Shown: positions 1 through 9,994, counted from the stretch's first letter. The stretch is 64,000 bases of DNA from an uncultured Fibrobacter sp. (GCA_946414025.1 CAMKMX010000002.1:62001-126000); one strand, 5' to 3'. Numbers and translations: made by a program. Notes: a model not told the origin generated them from the sequence alone.

Positions 1-1
1 C

Positions 2-3000
2 CGCCCAGATGTTCTAGAATTGAAAATGACAAAGGCCAATGCGGAAGTATCGCTCCCGACCATAGACCTCGCCATTGAACTATTGGAAAGCCTTGTTTCC
101 AAAAGTCATGTGAGTCAAAGGGCAATTCCTCTTTGTAATCAAACTCCTGAAGGGGCGACTGTTCAAGATTTGAGAGCGAATCCTTGTCCGTGGGCATCTG
201 GAAATGAGAGCGTAGAAAGTAACGCCATGGCAGCACTTTCCAGCAAGTGCTACCCGATGAATCTTCCGAAAAATTTTGAAAGGGAGAAGGTTTCTGCCAT
301 TTTGAAAAGCCTATCGCTAGATTTTGCGACAGTTGCTTCAAAATTACACGAAATAGGCAACAAGGCTCTCCTACTGGACGGGAACCAATCTGAAACCCTA
401 AAAGTTGAAGAAACCGGAAACTTAACCTATGGCAAGGCCGATTTATGGGGGCTAGAAGATTACGGGAACTTAGGTCTTTTCTTCCCGGACAAGTCTAGAC
501 AAATTGAATTCAGTTACCATTGGTACGATGTCCTCTGTAATTTGGCATTTGTGCTTGACCGTGCGAAACTGACCTATGACGAATTTGCCAAAATACTTAC
601 TTCATCGGTTTTCCAGGATTCGGGCGCGACTCTAAAGGCGGACTCCGAATCGTTCCAGTTGGCAGATGTCAATGGATATAGACTCACCTTTAATTCCGAC
701 AACGAAAAAGAAGATTTCTTCTACAAATTGTCCGTATTTGTTCGACGTCGTATGGTCTTGGGTTGGACAATTGAAGATGTTGCTAAGACATGGAATTGTG
801 ATGTAAATGATCTTGCCGATATATATGAGTTGAAGACGAAACTCGGCTTAACTTCCCAAGAGGCAGCCATTCTTTTGGGAAAATATACGCTCACTAGAGA
901 TGATATAGAGAAAATTTTCCCCATTGATTCTTTGTTTGATGAATATGGTAGCGATTTCGATGAATCAGAAAGAAACGATGAAGCGCTACGCTACCAACTT
1001 GCCACAGCCGCTAAAGTTTGTCTTGAAATAGATTTACAAGATGCCCTTTTGATTCTGCAACATGCTTGGCTTCCAAACACATATCCTACTGCGGCGGGCG
1101 CATTAGAAGCTGGTTTGATTATCCTTTACGAAAACAATCTCTGGATTAGAAAGAATAATCTTTCAGTGGAAGATTGCTTCTTTTTGGATAGCATCGGTTT
1201 CCCTGTGGCCTTTGGAAGTCGTGACTATTGTAAATCAACAATAGATAATCTAGACTTGTTAAGGAATTCGTCGCTTTCCATAAGCGATTTGAAGTCTATT
1301 TTTAAGCCTCTGCTGATGAGCTCTGAAGATGCGCGGGCATTTGCCGAGGAACTAAAATCTTCTGTAAAAGAAACCTTGAAAGACTGGCCCAGTCGTGAAA
1401 GCCTGACGGACATGCAGTTGACCGAAATAGATTATGACACATCTATTCTTGGATTGCTTAAAACTTTAGGTTATGAAGACGCCGAAAAGATCTACGCAGT
1501 TTGGAAATCTTATCTTGAAACCATCGCCGAAGATGTTTCTGAGGAGGTTGTCCGGTATCTGGAAACTTCTTTTGAAAATATATTTAGGTTGATATCGATT
1601 GATTACGATGAACCCAATCACACATGGCTTTCAACGATAGAGAATGTGGAGAATTTCTATGATTGCTTGAGAGAAGAACTTTCCGCTGAACGAATCATAA
1701 CGGTTCTTTCCGAAAAATTCTCGTTTGATGCCGCCCATCTTTTTGAACTGTTACAACAATTAATCTCTAATAATGGCGACAATTCCACTTGTGATTGGAA
1801 TTTGTGGAAGACTAAGATAAGTAACGACGAAACAGACTTTGTTGACCTATGTAATCACATTATTAGATGCTCGGCCTTGTATCAGTATACGCAGAGCCTG
1901 AAACTTGGCTTTAATTGGAACTGGAATTCCCTTGCCACGGGAATCAACAATAATTATGGTTCATTCAAGGATATAATCTATGCCTTTGCCGCATCGTCAC
2001 AAATCTTGGGCGAAGTGTATAAATATGGCGAATTGAGTGATCTGGAGGTCTTGGACAAGAAACTTCAGATTCCAAGTGATGCCGCTACGGCCCTTTTTGC
2101 AAAGGCGGGAATAGTCTTTGAACAAGGAGATGATGGCTCGATTACCTCAGTGAGTATCGACTCGCCCTCGGCGTGGTGCTGGTTTGCCGATTTGCTTTAT
2201 CTTTATAAAAAAACAAATACGCTTCCGCTTGATTTGGTGAACCTGCTAGAGGTAGATGGTCAATTCTCTGCAGGGTGTGTCAGCAAGTTTGAGAACAACT
2301 TGAAACTGACACGAACCAATTCTGAATGGAACAAGTTTATTCAGGATGTAAATGACAAGATTCGTCAATTGAAGCGCGATGCGTTGGCTGCTGTCGTCTG
2401 TAACGAGTCTCAACGCCCAGATACGACCGCTAATTACCCTGTGGTTTTTGTGGATGAAAATGACATTTATTCTTACTATTTGCTCGATGTAAAGATGGAG
2501 CCGGACATGGCGATTTCGCGCACAGTCCAGGCAGTATCGTGTATACAACTTTATGTACAGCGGGCCTTGATGGGTCTCGAGGGCGGCTATACGCTGAATG
2601 ACACGCAGAAAGACCAGTGGGAATGGATGAAAAATTACCAGGTCTGGGTAGCAAACCGCAAGGTGTTCCTGTATCCAGAAAACTGGATTGATGGAGAGCT
2701 GCGTAGTGACAAGACTCCTTTCTTCCTTGAACTTGAGGAACGACTAGCCGAAATTGGCAGTGACCAAGATGCGCTTTCCGAAGCCTTGGGTGAATACATA
2801 AAGAAAGTGTGTGATACGGCTGAAATGGACATTGTAGGAGCCTGTAAGCAGGATGGCGGTAGTGCTTCCGGAGTCCTTTACACGCTTCACATCGTTGGTC
2901 GTACCCGAGGCGAGCCACATTCCTATTATTATCGTAAATATGAGGCGACTGCTCTCTATGGGGGAACGTGGACTCCTTGGGAGGAACTTCCTATCGAGAT

Positions 3001-6000
3001 AGACGGGTGTTCCATCCAACCCGCTATTTTGGGAGGGCACCTGCATATCTTGTGGTTACAGGTTGTTCAGGGGCAGAGACAGAAAAAGGCCGGAGAAGCT
3101 ACAAATGGCAATAGTGCCAATGTGACTATAGAGTATTATGCCGAAATTCGCCTCAAGTGGGCTTGCTACACAGGAGTGAAGTGGACTGGTGTAAAGGTTG
3201 GAAAGCAGGCTGTTTACGATATTTCTGAGGAACAACTGAATTTCATTCTTGGTGAGAACGAGGATATAGCAGAGCGCTACTTTGTTATTAATAAATCTGA
3301 CAATACGGATGCCTTGAAACTTGAAATTTGGCGTACATTCCCTGATTTTGAGGATACTCGAAAACTTGTAGCCGTCCCTATGACGAGTTCTTCAAGTGAA
3401 CTCTCAAATACGGAAAATTTGTCTGCTGTCAGCGCGGCCTCGTATGTCATTAAGACCGAAATTTCACGCGAATACAAGGAAGATCAGAATATAAGATGTA
3501 TAGGGTCTGTTACATTGACTGTGGACGGAGCGGATACCACAACCCAATATGTAGACGAAAACAATCAAAGAATCGGTTTTAAGGGTGGGGAACTCGTTAA
3601 AAATCTAGCCCCCCAGAACTGCCGCCTCATTGGCAATATGTTCTATGGCAAGGGTGGTTCGCTTGTACTGCAAGACGGCACAAAGATTCTCGGCAATACA
3701 CGTGGCAGTTACAAATTACTTTCTGTTAATATGGGTTTTGTAAGCCACAAGGAATCCTCTTTCTTCTACATGGATTCCAAGGGGACTTATTTGGTTAGAG
3801 TCGTTTCTGGCGATGGAGGGGCTGGGGCCAATAGTATTCCCAATTACAGTATTGAGATGGTATCCAACCCACAGGCGGGCGAATTCCGCAGGCGTTACTT
3901 GCAGGGTGGTGCTAAATGGCTCTATAATCGAGAAACCGAGGCGTTGCCTGTTTCTGATAGTTATTACTACTCGTATTCTTACTATAACTACTACTTTAGC
4001 GTCTATCTCGGTTATTACACGGCTGGCGACTGGCAGGCCTGGGACTTGTCGCAGACCCTGTTTGAACACAACTATTTACCGAGTTCTATTGTTGCCGAAC
4101 CTTATCCCTCTTCTACGGTGGATTTCTGCTGGGGCTCTGCCACCTCCATCTACAACTGGGAACTGTTCTTCTTTGTGCCGATGCTCTTGGCCGACAAGAT
4201 GCTTGCGGAACAAAATTACGAAGCGGCATTGAACTGGCTGCAACTTGTGTTTGACCCGCGTATCGACCTTACGCATTACGAGCGGACCAAGCGATTTGTC
4301 AGAGACCTTTCGAAGGGTGCCAAGTATTGGAAATTCCTACCGTTTTTTGCCAATCAAGATGCTGATAGGTCCATTCTCTCGGAACTCTCGTTCCCGACGC
4401 CCCACGACGCCCTGCCTGACCGAAAGGCAATTTTGCTGCTGCAGGACCGCTGGAAAAACAACCCCTTTGACCCGCAGATGATAGCCCGCTACAGGCCTGT
4501 CGCCTACCAGAAATATGTGGTGATGAAGTATCTTGACGCCCTAATCGGTTGGGGAGACCAACTGTTTACCCAAGATACCACGGAGTCGGTGAATCTTGCT
4601 ATACAGATGTATATCCTTGCCGCCGAGATTCTTGGGCCAAAGAGCGCTCAGGTCCCTGACCCGACAAATGACACTCCTTTCACCGTTGAAGCACTGTTGC
4701 AAAGGGGCATGGGCGTGATGAACAACGCATTTGTCACGTACGAGGACACCTTGCTTACGGGCAAAAGCCGTGAAAAGGAAACCCCACAACGCCTATTGCC
4801 TGGCAACACCATGCAGTTGGCCCATACAACGGGCATGATGTTCTATTTCAATGTGCCCCGAAACGAAACCCTGATGGGCTACTGGGATACTGTTGCCGAC
4901 AGACTCTACAAAATCCGCAATAGTCTGAACATTGAGGGCGTCAAGCGGACTCTAGCCTTGTTTGCTCCGCCCATTGACCCGGCAATGCTTGTGAAGGCAA
5001 AGGCGGGTGGGGTCTCTATCAGCGAAGCCTTGGCCGATGCTTCTTCGGCATTGCCGTATTACCGTTTCAAGGTGATGGTGGCCAAGGCAATTGAGATTGT
5101 GCGGGATGTGCAGCGTGTTGGTCAAGAACTGATGGATGCATTGGAGAAGATAGATGCCGAAACATTGGCCCTGCTTCGTGTGACTCACGAAAAGACCGCA
5201 GTTACCTTGCAAAAGACCCTTGCCGAACTGGATATCTCTGAATTGGAGAAAGAATTGGAGGCTGTCGAAACAGAAGAAGAAAATCTGCAGATGGAGCAGG
5301 ACCAGCAGAAAGAATTCTTCAAGAAGACAGAGAAAGAGACCAAGTACGAAAAGGCCATGGAAAAGGTCAAGAAGGTCCAGGAAACCGTCGAGAATATGAA
5401 AAAGGCGGCAGGAATTGCGTATAAGATTCCTGATCTTGGTATTGGTGGCCTGTTGAATGGCTTTGGCGGGCCTTCTTTCGATGCTGTTGCTCTTGGTGGA
5501 ACAAAAATTGCGGAAAACCTGGTGAATCTGGCAGAAGGCTACGCCTCGAAATTTGCCCAGAAACAGGTAGGGGCAGCTCTCCAGAAAGTTATCGGTGAGC
5601 AAGAACGAGTGGAACAGTCTTGGACTATGCAAAAAACCGCCAAGGCCAACCAACTCAAGAATGTGCAGAAGAAAAAGATTATCACGGAGATAAAGATTGA
5701 CTATGCCAAACGACAGTTGGAGAACCTAGAGCGTGAAATAGAACTCAAGGATGAAATGTTTGACCACCTGTCCGAGAAATATACGAATAAGGATTTGTAT
5801 AACTGGCTAAAAAAAGAAACAGGCTCGGTTTACAAGACCCTGTTCCAGTTAGCCGTAAAGGTGGCCCGCAAGGCAGAGAAGTGCTACCACTTTGAAATAG
5901 GCGATACCGATGAAGACCCGAAATCGGCAAAGTCATTTATCAAGGGTAGCGGCAGTTACTGGGATGGATTGCATAGTGGCTTGCTTGCTGGTGAAAAGTT

Positions 6001-6613
6001 GCTTGCTGATTTACATGCCATGGAAGTAGCCTATCTTGAAAATGATAGGAATGAACTGGAGGTAACGAGGCCGGTAAGTTTGTGGGAATTGGAGTATAGA
6101 CGAGGAAAAGATGACCTTGACTGTTTGCAGGAGCCGTTATCAGAATTAAGGAACGGCGAAAACCATATTTTTACTATTCCTGAGTCGCTATTCTTCAAAG
6201 ACTTCCCAGATCAATACTTTAGAAGAATTAGGGATGTCCGGGTAGAAATAATTGCTCCAGATTACAGAGGTCATTACTTGAATGCGCAATTATCTTTAAC
6301 CGAAAATTGGCTTGACTTAAAAGAAATTGGAAAAAAAATCGGTAATCGCATCGGGACTCAAACTATGGCTACAAGCACCGCTCATCAGGAATCTGGAAAA
6401 TTTGATTTCCGGTTTGGTTCAGATAAATTTCGACCCTTTGAAGGTGCTGGAGCGGTAGATTCTAAATGGTCTTTGGAGATAACAGGTTTTGATAACACTA
6501 GAGACAATACTGAGGGGGTTGACCATACACTGGACTTATCTAAGATAGAGGATGTGATAATCCACCTAAGTTACACTGCCCGTATGGGAAAAATTCAAGA
6601 GGAAGGTAACTAA
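2..6613 (+). CDS. Tc toxin A-type (TcA-like) giant protein, 5' partial
   Basis: Related to the TcA subunits of insecticidal toxin complexes, which form a pentameric receptor-binding and membrane-injection channel. A TTG at 20 or ATG at 26 could be read as a start, but the frame stays open to the window edge and encodes RPDVLEL just before it. That fits the TcA/VRP1 pattern 'RRPDL..L' preceding 'LPxIDL', so the true N-terminus lies upstream. Numbered from codon 20, the neuraminidase-like region carries the family signature VWVANRKVFLYPENWIDGEL near residue 875. The signature NPFDPQMIARYRPVAYQKYV is near 1485. A long Glu/Lys-rich coiled coil follows at about 1730-1810, and the C-terminus matches the TcB-binding region (FTIPESLFFKDFPDQYFRR). 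The stop overlaps the next ATG by one base. Family assignment is firm. Target and partner TcB/TcC subunits are unknown and not in view. Confidence 0.9.
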   Translation, partial: RPDVLELKMTKANAEVSLPTIDLAIELLESLVSKSHVSQRAIPLCNQTPEGATVQDLRANPCPWASGNESVESNAMAALSSKCYPMNLPKNFEREKVSAILKSLSLDFATVASKLHEIGNKALLLDGNQSETLKVEETGNLTYGKADLWGLEDYGNLGLFFPDKSRQIEFSYHWYDVLCNLAFVLDRAKLTYDEFAKILTSSVFQDSGATLKADSESFQLADVNGYRLTFNSDNEKEDFFYKLSVFVRRRMVLGWTIEDVAKTWNCDVNDLADIYELKTKLGLTSQEAAILLGKYTLTRDDIEKIFPIDSLFDEYGSDFDESERNDEALRYQLATAAKVCLEIDLQDALLILQHAWLPNTYPTAAGALEAGLIILYENNLWIRKNNLSVEDCFFLDSIGFPVAFGSRDYCKSTIDNLDLLRNSSLSISDLKSIFKPLLMSSEDARAFAEELKSSVKETLKDWPSRESLTDMQLTEIDYDTSILGLLKTLGYEDAEKIYAVWKSYLETIAEDVSEEVVRYLETSFENIFRLISIDYDEPNHTWLSTIENVENFYDCLREELSAERIITVLSEKFSFDAAHLFELLQQLISNNGDNSTCDWNLWKTKISNDETDFVDLCNHIIRCSALYQYTQSLKLGFNWNWNSLATGINNNYGSFKDIIYAFAASSQILGEVYKYGELSDLEVLDKKLQIPSDAATALFAKAGIVFEQGDDGSITSVSIDSPSAWCWFADLLYLYKKTNTLPLDLVNLLEVDGQFSAGCVSKFENNLKLTRTNSEWNKFIQDVNDKIRQLKRDALAAVVCNESQRPDTTANYPVVFVDENDIYSYYLLDVKMEPDMAISRTVQAVSCIQLYVQRALMGLEGGYTLNDTQKDQWEWMKNYQVWVANRKVFLYPENWIDGELRSDKTPFFLELEERLAEIGSDQDALSEALGEYIKKVCDTAEMDIVGACKQDGGSASGVLYTLHIVGRTRGEPHSYYYRKYEATALYGGTWTPWEELPIEIDGCSIQPAILGGHLHILWLQVVQGQRQKKAGEATNGNSANVTIEYYAEIRLKWACYTGVKWTGVKVGKQAVYDISEEQLNFILGENEDIAERYFVINKSDNTDALKLEIWRTFPDFEDTRKLVAVPMTSSSSELSNTENLSAVSAASYVIKTEISREYKEDQNIRCIGSVTLTVDGADTTTQYVDENNQRIGFKGGELVKNLAPQNCRLIGNMFYGKGGSLVLQDGTKILGNTRGSYKLLSVNMGFVSHKESSFFYMDSKGTYLVRVVSGDGGAGANSIPNYSIEMVSNPQAGEFRRRYLQGGAKWLYNRETEALPVSDSYYYSYSYYNYYFSVYLGYYTAGDWQAWDLSQTLFEHNYLPSSIVAEPYPSSTVDFCWGSATSIYNWELFFFVPMLLADKMLAEQNYEAALNWLQLVFDPRIDLTHYERTKRFVRDLSKGAKYWKFLPFFANQDADRSILSELSFPTPHDALPDRKAILLLQDRWKNNPFDPQMIARYRPVAYQKYVVMKYLDALIGWGDQLFTQDTTESVNLAIQMYILAAEILGPKSAQVPDPTNDTPFTVEALLQRGMGVMNNAFVTYEDTLLTGKSREKETPQRLLPGNTMQLAHTTGMMFYFNVPRNETLMGYWDTVADRLYKIRNSLNIEGVKRTLALFAPPIDPAMLVKAKAGGVSISEALADASSALPYYRFKVMVAKAIEIVRDVQRVGQELMDALEKIDAETLALLRVTHEKTAVTLQKTLAELDISELEKELEAVETEEENLQMEQDQQKEFFKKTEKETKYEKAMEKVKKVQETVENMKKAAGIAYKIPDLGIGGLLNGFGGPSFDAVALGGTKIAENLVNLAEGYASKFAQKQVGAALQKVIGEQERVEQSWTMQKTAKANQLKNVQKKKIITEIKIDYAKRQLENLEREIELKDEMFDHLSEKYTNKDLYNWLKKETGSVYKTLFQLAVKVARKAEKCYHFEIGDTDEDPKSAKSFIKGSGSYWDGLHSGLLAGEKLLADLHAMEVAYLENDRNELEVTRPVSLWELEYRRGKDDLDCLQEPLSELRNGENHIFTIPESLFFKDFPDQYFRRIRDVRVEIIAPDYRGHYLNAQLSLTENWLDLKEIGKKIGNRIGTQTMATSTAHQESGKFDFRFGSDKFRPFEGAGAVDSKWSLEITGFDNTRDNTEGVDHTLDLSKIEDVIIHLSYTARMGKIQEEGN

Positions 6614-7869
6614 TGCTTATCCGTTTGTTAATTCCCTTTGTTGCGATGTGTCTATTGCTTTCCTGTGGGAGCGAAAGTTCTAGCGGACCTGACAAAAAAG
6701 AGAGTGGAGGAATAGAAGTTCCCTGTAATGCTGAAAATGAGGGCGAAGTAGTCAAGCCCGCCGACAGCGACAAGGAATACGTCTGCAAAGATAGCGCATG
6801 GACTGCTCTTGACTCCTCTCGTCATTGCGAGGACTGTAAGGGCGAAGCAATCTCTATCAGCAGTTCCTCGTCCTCTAATAACGACGTCATTCTGGGCGCA
6901 AGTGAAGAATCTAGTAGCAGTGTCATTGCGAGTGAAACGAAGCAATCTAGTTTCGAACAATCTATAGAATCAAGCAACAATAAAGTTGGTGATTCTTCCT
7001 CTTCTGTTGAAACGACAGAGGAGGAATCCTCAAGTTCAGAAGAAACCGAAGAATCTAGCAGTAGCGAGGAAACATCGATGTTCCTTTGTGATGACGGTGT
7101 GACTTATGTCCTTGACTTGGCAAATTGTGAAGTTGAATCCTCTTCTAGTGATGACGCCGAAGAATCCTCAAGTTCAGAAGAAGTTGAGGATTCAAACAGT
7201 AGTGAAACGATAACATCGTCTAGTTCCGAAAATGTAGAAGAGTCGTCAAGTTCGTCGTCATTAAATAGTGTTTACGATGCCGCAAGTAATACTCTGACGG
7301 ATTTACGAGATGGGCAAGTTTATAAAACAGTAGTGATTGGAACACAGATTTGGATGGCTCAAAATTTGAACTATCTTCCCGAGGATACAGTTGGTACAAT
7401 ATGGGCAGGCAAATCTGTGTGCGGAGGAGGTGAGTGGAAGAGTTTAGAAGAAGGTGATTGCTCTATTTATGGGCGATTATACGAATCATCTTTTACGAAC
7501 AATGCTGCTTATACGAATAAAATCTGTCCAGATGGTTGGTCTCTTCCAACAAAGACGCAATATGAGACTCTAGTCAATTTTTTGGGGAATGATGCCATTG
7601 ATAAGATGAAAATCTATGATTCAAAGTATTGGAAATTAAGTGAATCCATTACGCCATCAGGTTTTTCTGCAATTCCTGCGGGCTATTACAATCCACGCTA
7701 TGGATTTAATGAACAAGAGGAAGAGGGAACGGCCGTGGCATCCTTTGCTTTTATCTACAATGGTTCCCATGCTAAAAATGTAATGTCTATTGTTGAGAGT
7801 TTGACTGACTTTTGGTGGTCTAGCTTTGGATCTCGTTATTATATGTCAATTCGCTGTATAAAAAAGTAA
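6613..7869 (+). CDS. FISUMP-domain lipoprotein with serine-rich linkers
   Basis: Predicted outer-membrane lipoprotein of 418 aa. The signal peptide ends in a lipobox (LLLSC, Cys18). A small Cys-containing segment follows (CNAENEGEV...YVCKDSAW), then about 130 residues of poly-Ser/Glu linkers typical of Fibrobacter, then a C-terminal domain from about residue 220 beginning DLRDGQVYKTVVIGTQIWMAQ. This is the hallmark of the Fibrobacter succinogenes major paralogous domain (TIGR02145, FISUMP), whose function is unknown. It overlaps the TcA-like stop codon by one base (TAATG), so the two are probably translationally coupled. Part of the linker is encoded by interspersed repeats normally found between genes (see the repeat at 6821-6950). 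Confidence 0.9.
   Translation: MLIRLLIPFVAMCLLLSCGSESSSGPDKKESGGIEVPCNAENEGEVVKPADSDKEYVCKDSAWTALDSSRHCEDCKGEAISISSSSSSNNDVILGASEESSSSVIASETKQSSFEQSIESSNNKVGDSSSSVETTEEESSSSEETEESSSSEETSMFLCDDGVTYVLDLANCEVESSSSDDAEESSSSEEVEDSNSSETITSSSSENVEESSSSSSLNSVYDAASNTLTDLRDGQVYKTVVIGTQIWMAQNLNYLPEDTVGTIWAGKSVCGGGEWKSLEEGDCSIYGRLYESSFTNNAAYTNKICPDGWSLPTKTQYETLVNFLGNDAIDKMKIYDSKYWKLSESITPSGFSAIPAGYYNPRYGFNEQEEEGTAVASFAFIYNGSHAKNVMSIVESLTDFWWSSFGSRYYMSIRCIKK
6821..6950. repeat. Three interspersed 'GTCATTG/CTGG...GAAGCAATC' repeats inside a coding linker
   Basis: Three copies of a roughly 30-bp element lie at 6821-6853, 6886-6914 and 6922-6950. Each starts GTCATT(G/C) and ends in GAAGCAATCT or GAAGAATCTAG. 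The same type of element occurs between genes at 34138 and 42844 in this window. Here all three are read in frame (giving HCEDCKGEAIS, VILGASEESS and VIASETKQSS) inside the serine linker of the FISUMP lipoprotein. Confidence 0.7.
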
Positions 7870-7884
7870 TTAGGAGGATTAGTT

Positions 7885-8169
7885 ATGAGGATAATCGAGA
7901 AAAAGACTTTTCTTATTTCATATGATTTAAATGATGCCCAATCTGATGTGTATGAGAGGCTGTTTGATTTCTTTGAATCATTTGGCACATGGGCTCACAT
8001 TACAGAATCCTTGTGGGCCATTAAGACGGAAAAAACAGCTGTTGAAATCAGAGATGCTATATGTGAATTAGTTCCAGCAAAGAGTAGTGTTTTCGTGATA
8101 AAGTCAGGAATTGCATCGGCGTGGAAGGACGTGTTGTGCAGTAATAAATGGTTAAAGGATAATTTGTAA
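7885..8169 (+). CDS. Cas2/SinR-like small protein
   Basis: A 94-aa protein with a good ribosome-binding site (AGGAGG). The pattern FLISYDLN at the N-terminus, then FESFGTWAHITESLWAIKT, then SSVFVIKSG, resembles SinR/GhoS-type proteins of the Cas2-like ferredoxin-fold superfamily. Those include small metal-dependent nucleases and toxin-antitoxin proteins. There is no CRISPR array or other cas gene nearby, so it is not a CRISPR adaptation protein. It lies 15 bp after the FISUMP gene and 9 bp before the next gene, in the same operon. Catalytic activity is not established: the Asp of SYDLN is the only typical conserved acidic residue visible. Confidence 0.7.
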   Translation: MRIIEKKTFLISYDLNDAQSDVYERLFDFFESFGTWAHITESLWAIKTEKTAVEIRDAICELVPAKSSVFVIKSGIASAWKDVLCSNKWLKDNL

Positions 8170-8178
8170 GGAGGGGGT

Positions 8179-8571
8179 ATGGTAAAATCAACAGAAGCCA
8201 AAGATAATATTCCTGCAGTTAGATTAAAAGAAGATGCAGCAAAAGAAGAATTTATTCCGGTAAGGAGGGGTAAAGTTGATTCGGTTTCTATTTATGAAGT
8301 TAAAGAAGATGAATTAAAAGATTTAGAAAATGGACCACCAAGTTCACTGTATTTAAATCTAACATTATCTTTTGCTAGTGCCTTTATATCTTTTTTTATT
8401 GCGGATGTATTTTCTTTAAATATTTCCGAAGAAAATATTGTTGTTTCAGTTATATTCATCTTGTTGACGATTTGTTTTGCAATAACGATGATTATCCTAT
8501 TTTGCTTGTGGTTCAAACATCGTAATGATTTGAGGAATATTGTTAAACAAATTAGGGAACGGATATCTTAA
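8179..8571 (+). CDS. Small two-TM membrane protein, unknown function
   Basis: A 130-aa protein preceded by a strong GGAGGGGG site. About 55 charged cytoplasmic residues come first, then two hydrophobic helices (about residues 58-80 and 86-113) and a basic tail ending RNIVKQIRERIS. I recognise no family. It is embedded in the operon between the Cas2/SinR-like gene and the glycosyltransferase gene (19 bp upstream of the latter), so it is probably co-expressed with them. AT-rich relative to the flanking housekeeping genes. Confidence 0.7.
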   Translation: MVKSTEAKDNIPAVRLKEDAAKEEFIPVRRGKVDSVSIYEVKEDELKDLENGPPSSLYLNLTLSFASAFISFFIADVFSLNISEENIVVSVIFILLTICFAITMIILFCLWFKHRNDLRNIVKQIRERIS

Positions 8572-8590
8572 TTTTTAAAGGGGTTTATTT

Positions 8591-9994
8591 ATGTCTAAAA
8601 CAGTTCTCTTTTGGCCTGATGTTTATAAGGAACAAGGACATTGGTTACCTACGCTAAAGTGGGCAGAAGACTTGTTTGGTGCGGGGAACGCTGTCCATTA
8701 TATGGGCATAACGGATTGTAAGGGGGTTGTCGGGAGTTATTCCCTTAATGGTCAAAACGCCAGTTATTGGGATACGCACTACCACACCATTTTCGAAAAA
8801 ATCTATCCCTTAGGCTACACAACCGAAAGCCACACAAGCCCGAATGAACGTTGGAGACCCGACCATATATGGGCAATAGCGTATAGCGCTCTTGGGGACG
8901 ATTTGGTGGATTTTAGGGGTAAACTAAACAAAGATTTGTATGAGGATGCTCGAAATTTCCGTGATACGATGAATGCCATTAACCCCGATTTGCTTGTTTC
9001 AGGCTACTTTACATCCCTAGAAAGCTTGCTCATCCATAAGATTTATGGTGTCAATGTTGTTGTTTCGACAACATACCTTCGCCATCCAAGTGAAGATCCT
9101 GCAATGCGCGCAATTCAGAATTTGATGGCTTTTTCTCCGACGGAATTCTTTAAGTTGGTGAATCTGTGCCGATATACGGAGCTGAAAAGCGTGGCTGGTG
9201 AAGAACCTGTTGATTTGCTACAGGATCCTGAAATTGAAATCGAAGATTTTGTCAGGGACTTGGAGACCTTTGATGAACTGATTCCGTGCCCTCGTGAATA
9301 CGAATACGCCCACTATAATCCGGGTGAAAAAGTCTACTATGTGGAACCGTGTATCTTGAATAAGGATTTAGGCAATTTGAATGAAGCTGTTTTGAAGTTT
9401 CCCAATAATGTAGTTAAGTCCTGGAATCAATTCTTGAGTGAAACGAACTTGTATCCTAAACTCATTTTCGTTACGGCCGGTTCACAGGTATTGGATTATG
9501 AGGGTAAGGCTCGCCACCTGTTCCATTGTATGTGCGAGGCAATGCGGTCTGCGGAACTGAATGGGTATCACCTGGTTCTAGGTGTTGGCTCCAAGTTGAT
9601 TAACGACTACGAATGGACTGAATTTAAGAATCAATCGAATATTACTTTTGCCAGTTGGGTCCCGCAACGAGCAATTCTTGCCGCCTCAAATTTGGAATTT
9701 GCGTTGATTCATGGTGGTTTGGCAACAATCAAGGAGTGTGTTTATAACAACAAAAAGTTCTTGATTCTCCCATTGGGCAAGGACCAGATTGACAATGCCT
9801 TGCGCCTCCGCAAGTATGGCATAGAAAATACCGTTCCTGTAGAGAATATTAGCCCAAAAATTTTGATAGATGCGTTGGTCAACTTGCGTTCTGATCGGAA
9901 AACGCTGGAAAATTTGTCCAAATTGAGCTCGGTGTTTCAAAACATCGAATCTGATAGCCCCGGCACGCAGGTGCTGTTGGATAATTTGGGGTAA
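8591..9994 (+). CDS. GT1 (MGT/UGT-type) glycosyltransferase
   Basis: A 467-aa protein of the GT-B fold. The C-terminal half has the UDP-sugar-binding signature of family GT1: FASWVPQRAILAASNLEFAL, then IHGGLATIKE, then LPLGKDQIDNALRLRKYGIE, close to the macrolide and plant UGT donor-site motif with its HGG and D/NQ residues. The N-terminus is less typical. It is the last gene of the operon that starts with the TcA-like gene and probably glycosylates a lipid or small molecule. The acceptor cannot be read from sequence, and a link to the toxin is only positional. Confidence 0.82.
   Translation: MSKTVLFWPDVYKEQGHWLPTLKWAEDLFGAGNAVHYMGITDCKGVVGSYSLNGQNASYWDTHYHTIFEKIYPLGYTTESHTSPNERWRPDHIWAIAYSALGDDLVDFRGKLNKDLYEDARNFRDTMNAINPDLLVSGYFTSLESLLIHKIYGVNVVVSTTYLRHPSEDPAMRAIQNLMAFSPTEFFKLVNLCRYTELKSVAGEEPVDLLQDPEIEIEDFVRDLETFDELIPCPREYEYAHYNPGEKVYYVEPCILNKDLGNLNEAVLKFPNNVVKSWNQFLSETNLYPKLIFVTAGSQVLDYEGKARHLFHCMCEAMRSAELNGYHLVLGVGSKLINDYEWTEFKNQSNITFASWVPQRAILAASNLEFALIHGGLATIKECVYNNKKFLILPLGKDQIDNALRLRKYGIENTVPVENISPKILIDALVNLRSDRKTLENLSKLSSVFQNIESDSPGTQVLLDNLG

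Noticed and set aside
7885..8169. A CRISPR-Cas locus suggested by the Cas2-like protein
   Set aside because: No repeat-spacer array and no other cas gene anywhere in the window.
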